Both the position numbers and the translations under genes were made by a program. From NCBI GenBank assembly GCA_945888375.1, contig CAMCZZ010000007.1, positions 85,294 to 149,293 of the forward strand: a stretch of DNA of 64,000 nucleotides, written 5' to 3'. The notes under the pieces are model-generated. The model ran no database searches and was not told the origin of the DNA. It saw only the letters and a program-made list of their open reading frames with translations. The stretch comes from Akkermansia muciniphila. GTDB taxonomy: Bacteria > Verrucomicrobiota > Verrucomicrobiia > Opitutales > Opitutaceae. This document shows positions 1 through 9,588 of the stretch, one piece after another (position 1 is the stretch's first letter; the number at the start of each line of letters is the position of its first letter).

Positions 1-776
1 TTGCGGCCATCGCGGGCGAGAAAGCCGGGATCATCAAGCCGGGCGTGCCGGTGGTCATGGGCCTACTCCCGGAAGAAGCCGAGGCCGTGGTGCGCCGGGT
101 GGCGGCGGAGCGGGGCGCACCGCTCACGGCGGTGCGGGATGTTTTTGGTGGGGACGTGGAAACCTATCCGCGGTCGTCGCTCGAGGGCGATTACCAGCGG
201 CTCAATGCGGCGACTGCCACGCTGGCGGCGCGAGTGGTGGCGGGGCGTTTCGGGCTCACCGAGGCGCACATCCAAGACGGCCTTGCCCGGGTCGCGTGGC
301 CGGGGCGCTGGCAGCGGTCGCGGCTGGCCGACGGACGGCTCCTCGTGCTCGACGCTTCGCATAATCCCGAGGGGGCGGTCGTGCTGGACGGCCTGCTGGG
401 CAAACTGGTCGCGGAGACCGGCCGGCGGCCGGTGGTGGTGACTGGAGTGCTCGGTGCGGCGCGGGCGCGGCCCTTGCTCGCGGTGATCGGACGCCACGCC
501 CGGGAGATCCATCTGGCGCGGCCGCAACAGGCCCGGGCCTCGAGCTTCGAGGAGTTGGAGGCGCTGGTGCCGGCGGAATTCTTTTCGCGCGGCGGGCGGG
601 TGCTGCGCGGCGAGGTGGCCGGGCTTTTCCCCGGGCCGGGTTGTTGCGCGGTCGGCGCGCCGGGGCCGGCTGGCGACGTCGTGGTCGTGACGGGTTCGAT
701 CTACCTGCTCGGCGAGGTCCTCGCCCGCCTCGAGCCGGAGCGCGGCGCGGGCGAGCAGCGGCTGCAGGATTTTTAA
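1..776 (+). CDS. folC: Folylpolyglutamate/dihydrofolate synthase, C-terminal part (truncated by window edge)
   Basis: The frame is open at the left edge and begins inside the Mur-ligase-like core: the residues AGEKAGIIKPGVPVV are the conserved FolC segment that follows the ATP site. Further on come LARVAWPGRWQ and LDASHNPEGA, the FolC/MurE-type C-terminal motifs (usually LDGAHNP). The enzyme adds glutamate to folates and, in bifunctional forms, makes dihydrofolate from dihydropteroate. About 258 residues are visible of a usual 420-450, so the ATP-binding loop lies outside the window. It converges on the ABC ATPase gene that follows. Family assignment is firm; whether it is mono- or bifunctional cannot be told. 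Confidence 0.85.
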   Translation, partial: AAIAGEKAGIIKPGVPVVMGLLPEEAEAVVRRVAAERGAPLTAVRDVFGGDVETYPRSSLEGDYQRLNAATATLAARVVAGRFGLTEAHIQDGLARVAWPGRWQRSRLADGRLLVLDASHNPEGAVVLDGLLGKLVAETGRRPVVVTGVLGAARARPLLAVIGRHAREIHLARPQQARASSFEELEALVPAEFFSRGGRVLRGEVAGLFPGPGCCAVGAPGPAGDVVVVTGSIYLLGEVLARLEPERGAGEQRLQDF

Positions 777-778
777 CC

Positions 779-806
779 CGGCCCGGTCTGGGCGCCGGTC
801 GGGCCG
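779..806. terminator. GC-rich hairpin between convergent genes
   Basis: The 7-bp arms CGGCCCG and CGGGCCG lie between the folC stop and the end of the ABC ATPase gene. There is no clear U-run on either strand, so a terminator role is only suggested by position. Confidence 0.3.
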
Positions 807-825
807 AAAAGGGTGGGGCGGCGGC

Positions 826-1962
826 TTACTTGAGCACTTGTTCGGTCGCGGCGTCGAAGAGGTGGGCGGCGCCGATCTTGAGCGTGACCTTGACCGCCTG
901 GCCGACCTCGAAGCGGTCGGTGGGGCGCACGCGGGCGATGAAGCTGGTGGCGCCGGTGCCGAGGTAGAGGAAGGTCTCGGCGCCCATGGGCTCGGAGACC
1001 TCGACCTTCACCTCGATGGTGTGCGCCGGATCGGCCCGCTCCAAACCGAGGGTGTCCTGCACGTCTTCGGGGCGGATGCCGAAGACAACCTCGCGGTCGA
1101 GGTGCCCGGCGCCCTTGGCGGAAAGGGCGGCGTCGAGGGTGATGCGCACGGGGGTGGCGGCGGCGTTGGTCTCGACAAAATCGAGCAGACCGGCCGAGGC
1201 GGAGCGGTGCAGGCGGCCTTTGAAAAAGTTCATCGGCGGGCTGCCGATGAAGCCGGCGACGAAAATATTTTCCGGACGGTTGTAGAGATCGAGGGGGGCA
1301 TCGACCTGCATGATGCGACCGTCCTTCATCACGCAGATGCGGTCGCCCATGGTCATGGCCTCGACCTGGTCGTGCGTGACATAGATCATGGTCGCACCGA
1401 GGCGCGCGTGGAGCTTGGAGATCTCGGTGCGGGTGGAGACGCGCATCTTTGCGTCTAGGTTGGAAAGAGGCTCGTCGAAGAGGAAGACCTTCGGTTTGCG
1501 CACGATGGCGCGGCCGACGGCGACGCGCTGGCGCTGGCCGCCGGAGAGGGCCTTGGGCTTGCGATCGAGGTAGGGGTCTAGGCCTAGCATGGCGGAGGCC
1601 TCGCGCACGCGGGCGTCGATCTCGGCCTTGGGGAACTTCCGCAGCTTCAGGCCGAAGGCCATGTTCTCGTAGACCGACATGTGCGGGTAGAGCGCGTAGT
1701 TCTGGAAAACCATGGCGATGTCCCGGTCTTTGGGCAGGACGTTGTTAACCACCACATCGTCGATGGCGATGGTGCCGCCGGTGATCTCTTCGAGTCCGGC
1801 GATCATGCGCAGGGTGGTGGATTTTCCGCAGCCGGACGGGCCGACGAGGACCATGAATTCGCGGTCCCGGATTTCGAGGTTGATCCCGTGGACGACTTTG
1901 ATGCCGGGGCCTTTGTTTTCGGCGTAGGATTTTTCCAGGTTGGAGATGACGACGGTAGCCAT
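826..1962 (-). CDS. ugpC: Carbohydrate ABC transporter ATP-binding protein, UgpC/MalK/MsmX type
   Basis: 378 residues, the usual length for MalK-type ATPases. The ABC domain (residues 4-240) shows Walker [10 protein letters not shown], the Q-loop ([10 protein letters not shown]), the signature [14 protein letters not shown], Walker [16 protein letters not shown] and the H-loop VTHDQ. From about residue 240 there is a regulatory OB-like (TOBE) domain that includes VFGIRPEDV, typical of sugar importers. It energises import of sugars or glycerol-3-phosphate at the inner membrane. No permease or binding-protein gene is adjacent, so it may be a shared ATPase serving several importers, as MsmX does in Bacillus. 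The substrate is unknown. Confidence 0.92.
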   Translation of the reverse strand: MATVVISNLEKSYAENKGPGIKVVHGINLEIRDREFMVLVGPSGCGKSTTLRMIAGLEEITGGTIAIDDVVVNNVLPKDRDIAMVFQNYALYPHMSVYENMAFGLKLRKFPKAEIDARVREASAMLGLDPYLDRKPKALSGGQRQRVAVGRAIVRKPKVFLFDEPLSNLDAKMRVSTRTEISKLHARLGATMIYVTHDQVEAMTMGDRICVMKDGRIMQVDAPLDLYNRPENIFVAGFIGSPPMNFFKGRLHRSASAGLLDFVETNAAATPVRITLDAALSAKGAGHLDREVVFGIRPEDVQDTLGLERADPAHTIEVKVEVSEPMGAETFLYLGTGATSFIARVRPTDRFEVGQAVKVTLKIGAAHLFDAATEQVLK

Positions 1963-2214
1963 GGGGTAGGAACGGAGGGGTGGGCGGACGGGTTGCCGTG
2001 ATGGGGATTTACGGGGAGCGGGTCACGGGCACCGCCCTCCGGTTAAAGAGAGAGGACAATCCCGGGCCTCGGAGCGGAGTCAACGCTGGGCGGGGCTGGC
2101 GACCGGGCGGGGTGGATTTCCAAGAAATTTGCATTGCCCGCGTCTTTCGGCCGTGGATACGTCTGACCCTTGGAGACGATCTTCTCTTTTTTTCCCCCCG
2201 CACCTTAACCCAAC

Positions 2215-2571
2215 ATGGCCAAAAAAACCGCTCCCGCTCCTTCTCCGCTCACCTTCGACCTCCCGGTCTCGCTCCTCAACAAGATGGAGACGCAACGCAA
2301 AAAGCTGGGTCTGGCCTCCACCTCGGAGGTGGTGCGTTATGCGCTGGGTGAATTCGACCTCTCGAAATTCCGGGCTGATACCGAGGAGCGTAGGCAGATC
2401 TCGGTGCGTTTAGCGGCGGCGGACAAGGCCACCCTCGTGAAGGCCTCCAAGAAGCAGAAGGTCAGCCTCGGTGAGATCCTGCGCGCGGCGCTGGAGGCGT
2501 TGCCCGAAAAGAAAGCCTCGGACAAAAAGAGCCCGGCCAAAAAAGGTGCCGCCAAAAAGTCCAAAAAGTGA
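2215..2571 (+). CDS. Small tandem ribbon-helix-helix-like protein with lysine-rich tail
   Basis: 118 residues. Two successive segments each look like a ribbon-helix-helix unit: FDLPVSLLNKMETQRKKLG followed by STSEVVRYALGEF (residues 13-44), and ISVRLAAADKATLVKASKK followed by SLGEILRAALEAL (residues 60-96). The last 20 residues are almost all Lys, Ala, Ser and Pro, like a histone-H1/AlgP-type DNA-binding tail. RHH proteins normally bind DNA as dimers, so two units in one chain could form a pseudo-dimer; this is inference. It is monocistronic between two unrelated genes. It could be a transcriptional regulator or a nucleoid protein. Confidence 0.6.
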   Translation: MAKKTAPAPSPLTFDLPVSLLNKMETQRKKLGLASTSEVVRYALGEFDLSKFRADTEERRQISVRLAAADKATLVKASKKQKVSLGEILRAALEALPEKKASDKKSPAKKGAAKKSKK

Positions 2572-2689
2572 TGGCCGAGCGCGGTCGATGGGCCCGGTGA
2601 CTTAGCCGGCAGCCCGGCCCAGAACGGGCTGGCCGCAATCCGCCACCGGTTTCCCAGTATCTTTCCTTTTCCCTACTCTACCTTCCTCC

Positions 2690-3883
2690 ATGAGCACCGC
2701 CCCCGCCGCCCTCTCCACCTGGGCTCGTAATATCTCGCCCTCACCTACCCTGGCGGTTGACGCCAAGGCCAAGGCCCTGGCCGCCGCCGGGGAGGACGTT
2801 TGTGGCTTCGCCGCGGGCGAGCCCGACTTTGATACGCCCGACCATATCAAGGAGGCCTGCATCGCGGCCCTGCAGGCCGGCAAGACCAAGTATGCTCCCA
2901 CGCCTGGCATCGAGCCGTTGCGCCAGGCGCTGGCGGACAAGTATCGCGACGACTACGGTCTGGCGGTCGCGCCCTCCCAGGTCATCGTCTCGCCGGGCGG
3001 CAAGTTCTCCTGCTACCTCGCCATCCTCGCCACCTGTTCGCCGGGCGATGAGGTGATCATCCCCGCGCCTTACTGGGTGAGTTACCCCGAGATGGTGAAG
3101 CTCGCTGGCGCGCGCCCGGTGGTGGTGCTGGCCGATGATACCACCGGCTTTCGCCTGACCCCGGCGCAGCTCGAGGCGGCGATCACCCCGCGCACCCGTC
3201 TGCTCATCCTTAACTCGCCCTCCAATCCCACGGGCGCGGTTTACAGCCGGGCGGAGATGGAGGCTATCGTCGAGGTGGCTCTGCGGCACAATCTCTACAT
3301 CCTGTCCGACGAGATCTACGAGCACCTCACCTACGACGGGGCGAAACACGTCGCGCCCGCCACTTTCTCCAAGGAGGTCGAGGCCCGCACCATCATCGTC
3401 TCGGGTTTCGCCAAGACTTTCGCCATGACCGGTTGGCGCCTCGGCACCACCGTCGCCCCCGCGCCCATCGCCAAGGCGATCGCCGAGCTCCAGAGCCAGA
3501 CCACCAGCAACGCCACGACCTTCGCCCAGTGGGGCGCGCTGGCGGCGCTCAAGGAAAAGGAGAAGACGCGGGTCGCGCTCGATGCCATGCTGGTCGCCTT
3601 CGATCGCCGCCGGAAGCTGCTCCACGCCGAACTGAATAAAATCGCCGGCGTGCGCTGCCTCTTGGCGGAGGGTGCGTTCTATCTTTTCCCCAACATCTCC
3701 TCCTTCGGGCTCAGTTCCGAAGAGTTCTGCCAGCGCTTGCTGGAGCAAAAGAAGGTGGCCGCCGTGCACGGCTCGGCTTTCGGGGCCGAGGGGTATCTGC
3801 GGTTGAGCTACGCAACGGGCGACGAGACTATCCGCAAGGGGGTTGCCCGCCTGGCGGAGTTCTGCGCCACGTTGCGGTCTTGA
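2690..3883 (+). CDS. PLP-dependent class I aminotransferase (aspartate aminotransferase type)
   Basis: 397 residues, full length for the AspB/AspC family (fold type I). Visible landmarks are the substrate-arm region [14 protein letters not shown] near residue 40, the [12 protein letters not shown] segment with the pyridoxal-ring Asn, the [11 protein letters not shown] segment with the Asp/Tyr pair, the Schiff-base lysine in [15 protein letters not shown] (about residue 240), and the carboxylate-binding arginine in YLRLSYA. It most likely moves amino groups between aspartate, glutamate or a prephenate-type acceptor and 2-oxoglutarate. The exact substrate cannot be fixed from sequence alone. 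It is a single gene convergent with the histidine kinase. Confidence 0.92.
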   Translation: MSTAPAALSTWARNISPSPTLAVDAKAKALAAAGEDVCGFAAGEPDFDTPDHIKEACIAALQAGKTKYAPTPGIEPLRQALADKYRDDYGLAVAPSQVIVSPGGKFSCYLAILATCSPGDEVIIPAPYWVSYPEMVKLAGARPVVVLADDTTGFRLTPAQLEAAITPRTRLLILNSPSNPTGAVYSRAEMEAIVEVALRHNLYILSDEIYEHLTYDGAKHVAPATFSKEVEARTIIVSGFAKTFAMTGWRLGTTVAPAPIAKAIAELQSQTTSNATTFAQWGALAALKEKEKTRVALDAMLVAFDRRRKLLHAELNKIAGVRCLLAEGAFYLFPNISSFGLSSEEFCQRLLEQKKVAAVHGSAFGAEGYLRLSYATGDETIRKGVARLAEFCATLRS

Positions 3884-3900
3884 GCCGAGGCCGTTTGCGC

Positions 3901-3926
3901 CCGGGGGAGATGTTTGTTTCCCCCGG
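3901..3926. terminator. Hairpin between convergent genes
   Basis: Arms CCGGGGGA and TCCCCCGG enclose a 10-nt loop midway between the aminotransferase stop and the histidine kinase stop. No U-run follows on either side. A shared transcription-end structure is plausible by position only. Confidence 0.35.
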
Positions 3927-3946
3927 CCGAAAGAGGCTTTTGCGGC

Positions 3947-6900
3947 TCAGGGCGGGCCGGCGTGAATGACGGCGCGCAGGGCTTCCGCGGCGGCATACAC
4001 CGCATCGGCGTGGCCGGGCAGGGCTTGAGCCTCGCTGGCCAGAGCGGCCCGCTCCAACTCCGCGCAAGCGGCGCGCAGCGGAGCGGCGCCCAGGTTTGAC
4101 GCGGCCCCTTTGAGAGTGTGGGCGGTGCGGGCCAAGGCCGGCAGGTCGCCGGCGGCCTCCCCCTCGCGGAGCGCGGCGAGGAGGGCGTCCAGATCTTCGG
4201 GGAAGCCGGCGATGATACGGCGGACCAGATTGTCATCGTCCATCAGGCGGCCGCGGAGTTCGGCCCAGTCGAGCGGGGGGGGCGTGGTGCTTTCCGCACT
4301 GGCGGGGTGGATCGGCGGGGTGGGCGCGGTGGGCGCGGTGGTTAATTCGCGGGAGGCGGGCAGCCAGCGGCGCAGGGCCTGGTGGAGGAGGGCGGGGTCG
4401 ATGGGCTTGGTCAGGTAGTCGTTCATGCCGGCGCTGATGCCCAGTTCGCGATCGCCGATCAGAGCGTGCGCGGTCATGCCGAGGATGGGGACTTGGTGGT
4501 TCTCGCGGCCGATGGCGGGATCGCGGATGGCGCGGGTGGCGGTGAGTCCATCCATGACCGGCATCTGTATGTCCATGAGGACCAGGTCGAACTTGGTGGT
4601 GGCAAGGGCATCGAGTGCTTCCATGCCGTTGCCCGCCACTTGGGCGTCCAGGCCGAAGCGCTGCAGCAGGCCGCGGGCGACTTCCTGGTTGGTGCGGTTA
4701 TCCTCCACGAGCAGTATGCGTGCGGTGGCCGGCAGGGGGAGGGCTTCTTGGTGTAGGAGGACGGGTTCGTGAGCCTCGGCCTGGGTGCCTGCGTGGAAGG
4801 GGAGCTCAATCCAGAACTCGGAGCCTGCGCCCGGGGTGCTCTCGACCCCGATCTGGCCCGCCATGAGGCCGACCAGTTCCTTGGAGATGGCGAGGCCCAG
4901 CCCGGTGCCGCCAAACTCGCGCGTGGCGGAGGTATCGACTTGGGAAAACTTTTTAAACAGGCGGTCGAGCTGGTCCGGTTTTATGCCGGGCCCGGTGTCC
5001 TGGATGGAGAAGCGCAGGCGGTGGGCGTGGACGGACTGAGGGGGGAGAGGGAGGCAGGAGACGCTCAGGGTGACCTGGCCCTGGGTGGTGAACTTCACGG
5101 CGTTGCCGGTCAGGTTTACGAGAATTTGCCGCAAGCGGTCCGGGTCTCCGCGCAGGGCGTCGGGTATTTCCGCGCTGAAATCACACTTAAAGCCTATGCC
5201 TTTGGTCTGGGCTTGGAGGCGGAAGGGCAGGGCGAGTTGCTGCAGGAAGGTGCCCAGGTGGAAGTCCTGGTTATTGAGCTCGAACCGGCCGGCTTCGATT
5301 TTGCTGAGATCCAGGATGTCGTTGATCAGGTGGAGCAAGGTCTGGCCGCTGGCCCGGATGGTTTCGGCGTAGCGGTGTTGCTTGTCGTTGAGGGGGGTGT
5401 TGAGCAGGAGATGCGTCATGCCGAGCACGCCATTCATGGGGGTGCGGATCTCGTGGCTCATATTGGCCAGGAAGTCGCTCTTGGCGCGGCTGGCGATCTC
5501 GGCGCGGGCGGCGAGTTCGTGGGCGCGGGTGCCGGCCTCGGCCAGGCGGGCGTTGGCGGATTTCAGGTTGGCCTCGGATTCTTTGGCCGGGGTGATGTTG
5601 ATGTGCGAACCGACGATGCGGCGCGGGGTGCCGTCGGGTTGCCAATCGGTGACGCCGCCGGAGTTGATCACCCAGACGAGGGACCCGTTTTTATGCCGGT
5701 AGCGGACTTCGACGTAGAGGGGAATGCGGCCCCCGCTGGTGACGTGGGCGTGCATGGCGATGAGGCTGCGGGGCAGGTCTTCGGGCAGAATCAACTGGCG
5801 CCAAGTATCGGGTTGGTTGGGCAGTTCGTGGTCCTCATAACCCAGCATGCGTTTCCAGGCCGGGCTGTAGATCTCGGTGTCATTCACCACGTCGTGGTCC
5901 CAGTAACCGGAGATGTTTGATTCGATCACAAACTCCAGCACCCGGCGCTGGGCTTCGCGGCTTTGCTCGGCTCGGAGGCGTTCGGTAATATCGCGGGCGG
6001 CGGCGTAGATGAAGCGGCCGAGGGGAGCACAGCGCCACTCGATCATGCGGTAATCCCCGCCTCGGGTCCGGTAACGGTTGACCAAGCCCATGACCGGGCG
6101 GCCCTGGGCCAGCTCGTTGAGGGCGTTTTGGGCGGCGGGGAGGTCGTCCGGGTGGACAAAATCGAGCAGGCGGGCGCCTTGGAGATCGTTCGTCTGGTGA
6201 CCGAGCACGGATTCCCAGGCGGTATTGGAGCGGAGGAAGCGGCCTTCCAGGTCGGCGATGCACAGGAGGTCGAGGGCCAGCTGGAAGAACCCCTCGAATT
6301 CCCGGGTGCGATCGCGCAGGGTGCGCTCCGCGAGGATGCGCTCGGTGATGTCGATGAAAGTGGTGTGGGTATGGGTGGGTGACCCGGAGCCTTTCTCGCC
6401 GGGGAAAATGGGGATGCTGTCCACGGTGATCCAGACGGGGGCGCTCAGGGCGGGATTGTGGATGGCGATGGTAAGGCCGAGCACAGGGCGGCCGGTGCGC
6501 AGGGCGATCATGGCCGGTTGCTCCTCGGGCTTGAGCAGGCGGCCACCGAGGTCGGCCATGTGCCAACCGGGATCGGTGGCGGTGCGTCCCTTCAAGCGGT
6601 CCAAGGACAGGCCGAGGATGCGTTCGGCGGCGGGATTGGCGTCTAGGATGACGCCTTGGGCGTCCTGGGTGAGGAGCCCCTGCGCCATGGTTTCGAAAAG
6701 GGTGCGGAAGCGGTGTTCACTCTCGGCGTGGGCGGCGGTGCGGATACGCACGGTATCGGCGAGGCGGCGGGCGCTTGCGGTCAGGATCTGGCGGTTGCGG
6801 ACCTCGATTTTATCGCGTTCGCGCAGGACGCGGTGCAGCACGACCCAGCAAACGAGCACGATAAAAACGGCGGCGCCGAGGAACTCGACGTTGCGTCGGC

Positions 6901-8107
6901 GCTGGAGCCGGGCCGCGTTGGCAGCCTCTTCGGTGCGCAGGGCGAGGACCGTGTGGAGCCGGTCAACGGCGGAGGTGAAGGCTTTTTTACCTGCGCTGTA
7001 GGCGGGGCCTTCCAGAAAGCCGAGTGCGACGGTGTCCTGCCCTTTCCGGACCAGGGCAAACACGTCTTTTTCGATTTTGGTGAGGCGGGCGTAGGCTTCC
7101 GAGAGTTGGTCGATGAGCTCGCCGAGGGCGGGACCGTTCAGGCTCAGCCCGGCGGCGAGGATATCCTCCAGCTCGGCGGCGTGCTGGCGATGCCGCGCTT
7201 CCCAGGAGGGATCGAGCGTATGGGCGGCGAGCAGCGTGGTAGAGATGAGGACCTCTTCGAGGCGGAGAAGTTCTTCGGTCTGGCTCAGCAGAATCTGGTT
7301 ATTACGTTGATCACGAGCGAGTTCACTCTGATCGCGCACGAGATAAAGCATGAAGACCGCGAGGATGCCGATGGAGAGAACGGGGCCGGCGCCGAGGGCC
7401 AAGCGAACGACAAAATTGTTATGGCGATCGCGGTTCTGCCGCCGCCGTAAAAGCAGCGCATAGGCAATCATGCCGGCGGACAGCAGCACCATGATACCCA
7501 GCGCGACCGACGGCAGTAATTGTAGGGCGATATTGCTATACCACTGGCTGGCAGCGATATCCACGCCGAGGACGGCCCGCACCCCGTCGCTGCTGCCGGG
7601 CAGGGGGGCAAATACGGAAACCCATTTGCCATAGCTGTCCCGGTAAGGGCCGTCGGTCTGGCCCGAGCCGAAAAAGGCATTTTGCATACCCTTGACCGAT
7701 TCGGGGTAGATTTGGCCTGCTGGGGACTCGGCGGTGGAGCCAACGGGTTCGGAATCCGCGTAGAAGAAGATGGTGCGGTCCGGGCGCCGCCCGATCAGGT
7801 AAACGAAGCGGCAGTCCGGGCTATCGGCCCGCAGCCGGGCGAGGCGGTTTTTGAGCTGCAGGTAGGCCGGGGTGCCCAGGTCTGCCGCGGTGCCGGTCAG
7901 CTTTTCATCCAGACCGGCGGGCAGGGCCTGCTGGAGCAGGTAGGCGTGTTTTAACCAGGCTTCGCGCTGCGTGCGTTCCGCGTCGCGCCAGAGCCAAGCG
8001 ATGGTCACTGCCAGAGCGGCCGCGGTGATCGCGACGATGAGCCAGCCGCTCCGCGTATTCGCAGTGGCAGGGGGGCTTGGCGCGTGCAAGGGGTTAGCTG
8101 AGTCCAT
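3947..8107 (-). CDS. Membrane-bound hybrid sensor histidine kinase (PAS repeats, HisKA, HATPase, REC, Hpt)
   Basis: 1386 residues. A membrane helix near residues 20-41 is followed by an extracytoplasmic sensor segment to about 195, then helices near 196-220, 232-257 and 405-428. At least three PAS-type domains follow: one containing ILDANPAAERILGLS (about 489), one containing FLRSNTAWESVLG (about 620) and one containing EIYSPAWKRMLGYE (about 752). The HisKA phospho-acceptor is in FLANMSHEIRTPMNG (about 884). The HATPase carries FSQVDTSATREFGGTGLGL, a receiver has ILLVEDNRTNQ with the phospho-Asp in VLMDIQMPVMDG (about 1177), and an Hpt ends the chain with His in ARTAHTLKGAA (about 1332). All relay elements are in one chain. 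No output regulator is adjacent, so the partner is unknown. Confidence 0.95.
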   Translation of the reverse strand: MDSANPLHAPSPPATANTRSGWLIVAITAAALAVTIAWLWRDAERTQREAWLKHAYLLQQALPAGLDEKLTGTAADLGTPAYLQLKNRLARLRADSPDCRFVYLIGRRPDRTIFFYADSEPVGSTAESPAGQIYPESVKGMQNAFFGSGQTDGPYRDSYGKWVSVFAPLPGSSDGVRAVLGVDIAASQWYSNIALQLLPSVALGIMVLLSAGMIAYALLLRRRQNRDRHNNFVVRLALGAGPVLSIGILAVFMLYLVRDQSELARDQRNNQILLSQTEELLRLEEVLISTTLLAAHTLDPSWEARHRQHAAELEDILAAGLSLNGPALGELIDQLSEAYARLTKIEKDVFALVRKGQDTVALGFLEGPAYSAGKKAFTSAVDRLHTVLALRTEEAANAARLQRRRNVEFLGAAVFIVLVCWVVLHRVLRERDKIEVRNRQILTASARRLADTVRIRTAAHAESEHRFRTLFETMAQGLLTQDAQGVILDANPAAERILGLSLDRLKGRTATDPGWHMADLGGRLLKPEEQPAMIALRTGRPVLGLTIAIHNPALSAPVWITVDSIPIFPGEKGSGSPTHTHTTFIDITERILAERTLRDRTREFEGFFQLALDLLCIADLEGRFLRSNTAWESVLGHQTNDLQGARLLDFVHPDDLPAAQNALNELAQGRPVMGLVNRYRTRGGDYRMIEWRCAPLGRFIYAAARDITERLRAEQSREAQRRVLEFVIESNISGYWDHDVVNDTEIYSPAWKRMLGYEDHELPNQPDTWRQLILPEDLPRSLIAMHAHVTSGGRIPLYVEVRYRHKNGSLVWVINSGGVTDWQPDGTPRRIVGSHINITPAKESEANLKSANARLAEAGTRAHELAARAEIASRAKSDFLANMSHEIRTPMNGVLGMTHLLLNTPLNDKQHRYAETIRASGQTLLHLINDILDLSKIEAGRFELNNQDFHLGTFLQQLALPFRLQAQTKGIGFKCDFSAEIPDALRGDPDRLRQILVNLTGNAVKFTTQGQVTLSVSCLPLPPQSVHAHRLRFSIQDTGPGIKPDQLDRLFKKFSQVDTSATREFGGTGLGLAISKELVGLMAGQIGVESTPGAGSEFWIELPFHAGTQAEAHEPVLLHQEALPLPATARILLVEDNRTNQEVARGLLQRFGLDAQVAGNGMEALDALATTKFDLVLMDIQMPVMDGLTATRAIRDPAIGRENHQVPILGMTAHALIGDRELGISAGMNDYLTKPIDPALLHQALRRWLPASRELTTAPTAPTPPIHPASAESTTPPPLDWAELRGRLMDDDNLVRRIIAGFPEDLDALLAALREGEAAGDLPALARTAHTLKGAASNLGAAPLRAACAELERAALASEAQALPGHADAVYAAAEALRAVIHAGPP

Positions 8108-8360
8108 GTCTGGCCGAGGTGGTGCGAAATTTTAAGCGGGAGCCGGAGCTACCGATGGAGAGAATTGGTGATAGAAGCGGTTTGCGCAGAAGAAACCTAA
8201 TCATTCATCGGCCATTGTTTGAGCCAGTTGACCAGTTAGTGTGTTTTGGGGTAAAATGTTTGTGTTTATTGGGTTGAACTAATCACCCAGGCCCGTGCTC
8301 TGCACCTTCCTACGTTTAAGCATTTATGCGGATTAAAATAGGGTGAAGACCTGGGCGAGG

Positions 8361-8550
8361 GTCCTGCCGTTGCCGGGTTCGCGGCGAGGCGACTGGGCGG
8401 CCCGTCGCGGTGGGGCCCTCGGCTCGAAAACCCCTTCGAAAAGTGTTCGCCCTGCGGCCGCCCCCGCCTTCGGCACCGTCCTTCGTCCGGTCCGCGCGGA
8501 AAGCTGCTCGTCCCCTCGCCCCGCTGCTCTGCCGATCACTGGAAGGTTCC
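8361..8550 (+). repeat. Dispersed intergenic repeat family A, copy 1
   Basis: Part of the gene-free stretch 8108-8691. It reads CCTGCCGTTGCCGGGTTCGC, then GGCGAGGCGACTGGGCGG, GGGGCCCTCGGCTC, GTCCTTCGTCCGGTCCGCG and CCCCTCGCCCCGCTGCTCTG in that order. The same ordered blocks recur near 11603 (-), 19378 (+), 38301 (-) and, in part, 44856 (-). No convincing protein frame is shared by the copies. The rest of the gap (8108-8340) is AT-richer, lies upstream of the histidine kinase and probably holds its promoter, but I see no strong -35/-10 pair. Confidence 0.75.
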
Positions 8551-8691
8551 CGGCTGATGGGTGGAGTCTGTGCGCCGAGACCTCGGGGAGTGCCGGCAAG
8601 ACCTGCGGGACCGGGTGTATCTGGTTCCGTTTACGGCTTTCCGCGGCCGGGCGGGGGTTTGGCCGGGGGCGGAAAGGGCCCGGAGGATGCC

Positions 8692-9462
8692 CTACTGGCG
8701 CCGCCAGGCCGAGGGGGTGAGGCCGGTTTGTTTCCGGAACCAGCGGGCGAAATAATTGGGGTCATCGAAGCCGGCTTGGGCCGCGGCGGCGGCGATGCCC
8801 GGGGTCGCGCGCAGGGCGGCTTGGGCGGCCTGGAGCCGTTCATGGTCGCGCAGGCCGCGCAGACCGAGGCCGTGTTCACGTTTTAAGCGGCGGCTGAGGG
8901 CATCCCGGACGTAGCCGGTCTCGCGGGCGATCTCCCCGAACGGTTTGGCTTCGCGCAAGCCCTCGCGCACGCGGGTGACCAACGGGGAGGGGGCCGGCGC
9001 CGGGGCGGGATCGGCCGGCCGTGAGGGCTCGAGTAGGCGCGCCACCACGGAAAGCACCGCGGGGTAGTCAGATAGGGCGAGGCGGCCTTTGGTGGGCACC
9101 CGGGCGAGCAGGGCGTGAAGTTCGTTCAGGGCCTGCTGGGGCAGGTGGCGGTGAAAAACCCGGGTGCCCGGGCGGCTCTCGAATTCCAGCACGAGGCAGA
9201 GCGGGCGGCTGGTGCCGGCTAGGGCGAAGCCGTGGTCGATGCCGGGCGGGATGATGAACAAGTCTCCCGCCCGGGCCTCGACGCGGCGCTCGCGCAGGAT
9301 CTGCACGCCTTCGCCGGCGAGGTAGAGAATCAATTGGTGAAAGGGGTGCCGGTGGGGGGCGACCTCGGCCTCACGGTGGCGGTTTAGCTGCAATTTACGC
9401 AGCACGAAACCGAGGGCGTGGATCTCGATTTTTTGGACGAGCAGGGGACTCCAGGCAAGCAT
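8692..9462 (-). CDS. AraC-family transcriptional regulator with N-terminal cupin
   Basis: About 256 residues from the ATG at 9462. I prefer this start because the sensor domain begins soon after it; an in-frame start at 9525 would add 21 Pro/Arg-rich residues. The N-terminal half is a cupin sensor (EAEVAPHRHPFHQLILYLAGEG, then DLFIIPPGIDHGFA). The C-terminal about 100 residues form the two-helix-turn-helix AraC domain, ending IAAAAAQAGFDDPNYFARWFRKQTGLTPSAWR. It is divergent from the Gfo/Idh/MocA oxidoreductase gene with 126 bp between the starts, so control of that gene by a sugar-like ligand is likely but inferred. Confidence 0.85.
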   Translation of the reverse strand: MLAWSPLLVQKIEIHALGFVLRKLQLNRHREAEVAPHRHPFHQLILYLAGEGVQILRERRVEARAGDLFIIPPGIDHGFALAGTSRPLCLVLEFESRPGTRVFHRHLPQQALNELHALLARVPTKGRLALSDYPAVLSVVARLLEPSRPADPAPAPAPSPLVTRVREGLREAKPFGEIARETGYVRDALSRRLKREHGLGLRGLRDHERLQAAQAALRATPGIAAAAAQAGFDDPNYFARWFRKQTGLTPSAWRRQ

Positions 9463-9588
9463 GGCGGGACCGGGCGAGGGGGGGCGGGAACGTGCTAGGA
9501 CACGTCGGTATCGTTCTAACTGCAAGCCAGCCCTTCAGGTATCTTGGAACCGCGCCTTTCCTGCGCCTCTCCCTCCTTTCCATCCAAA

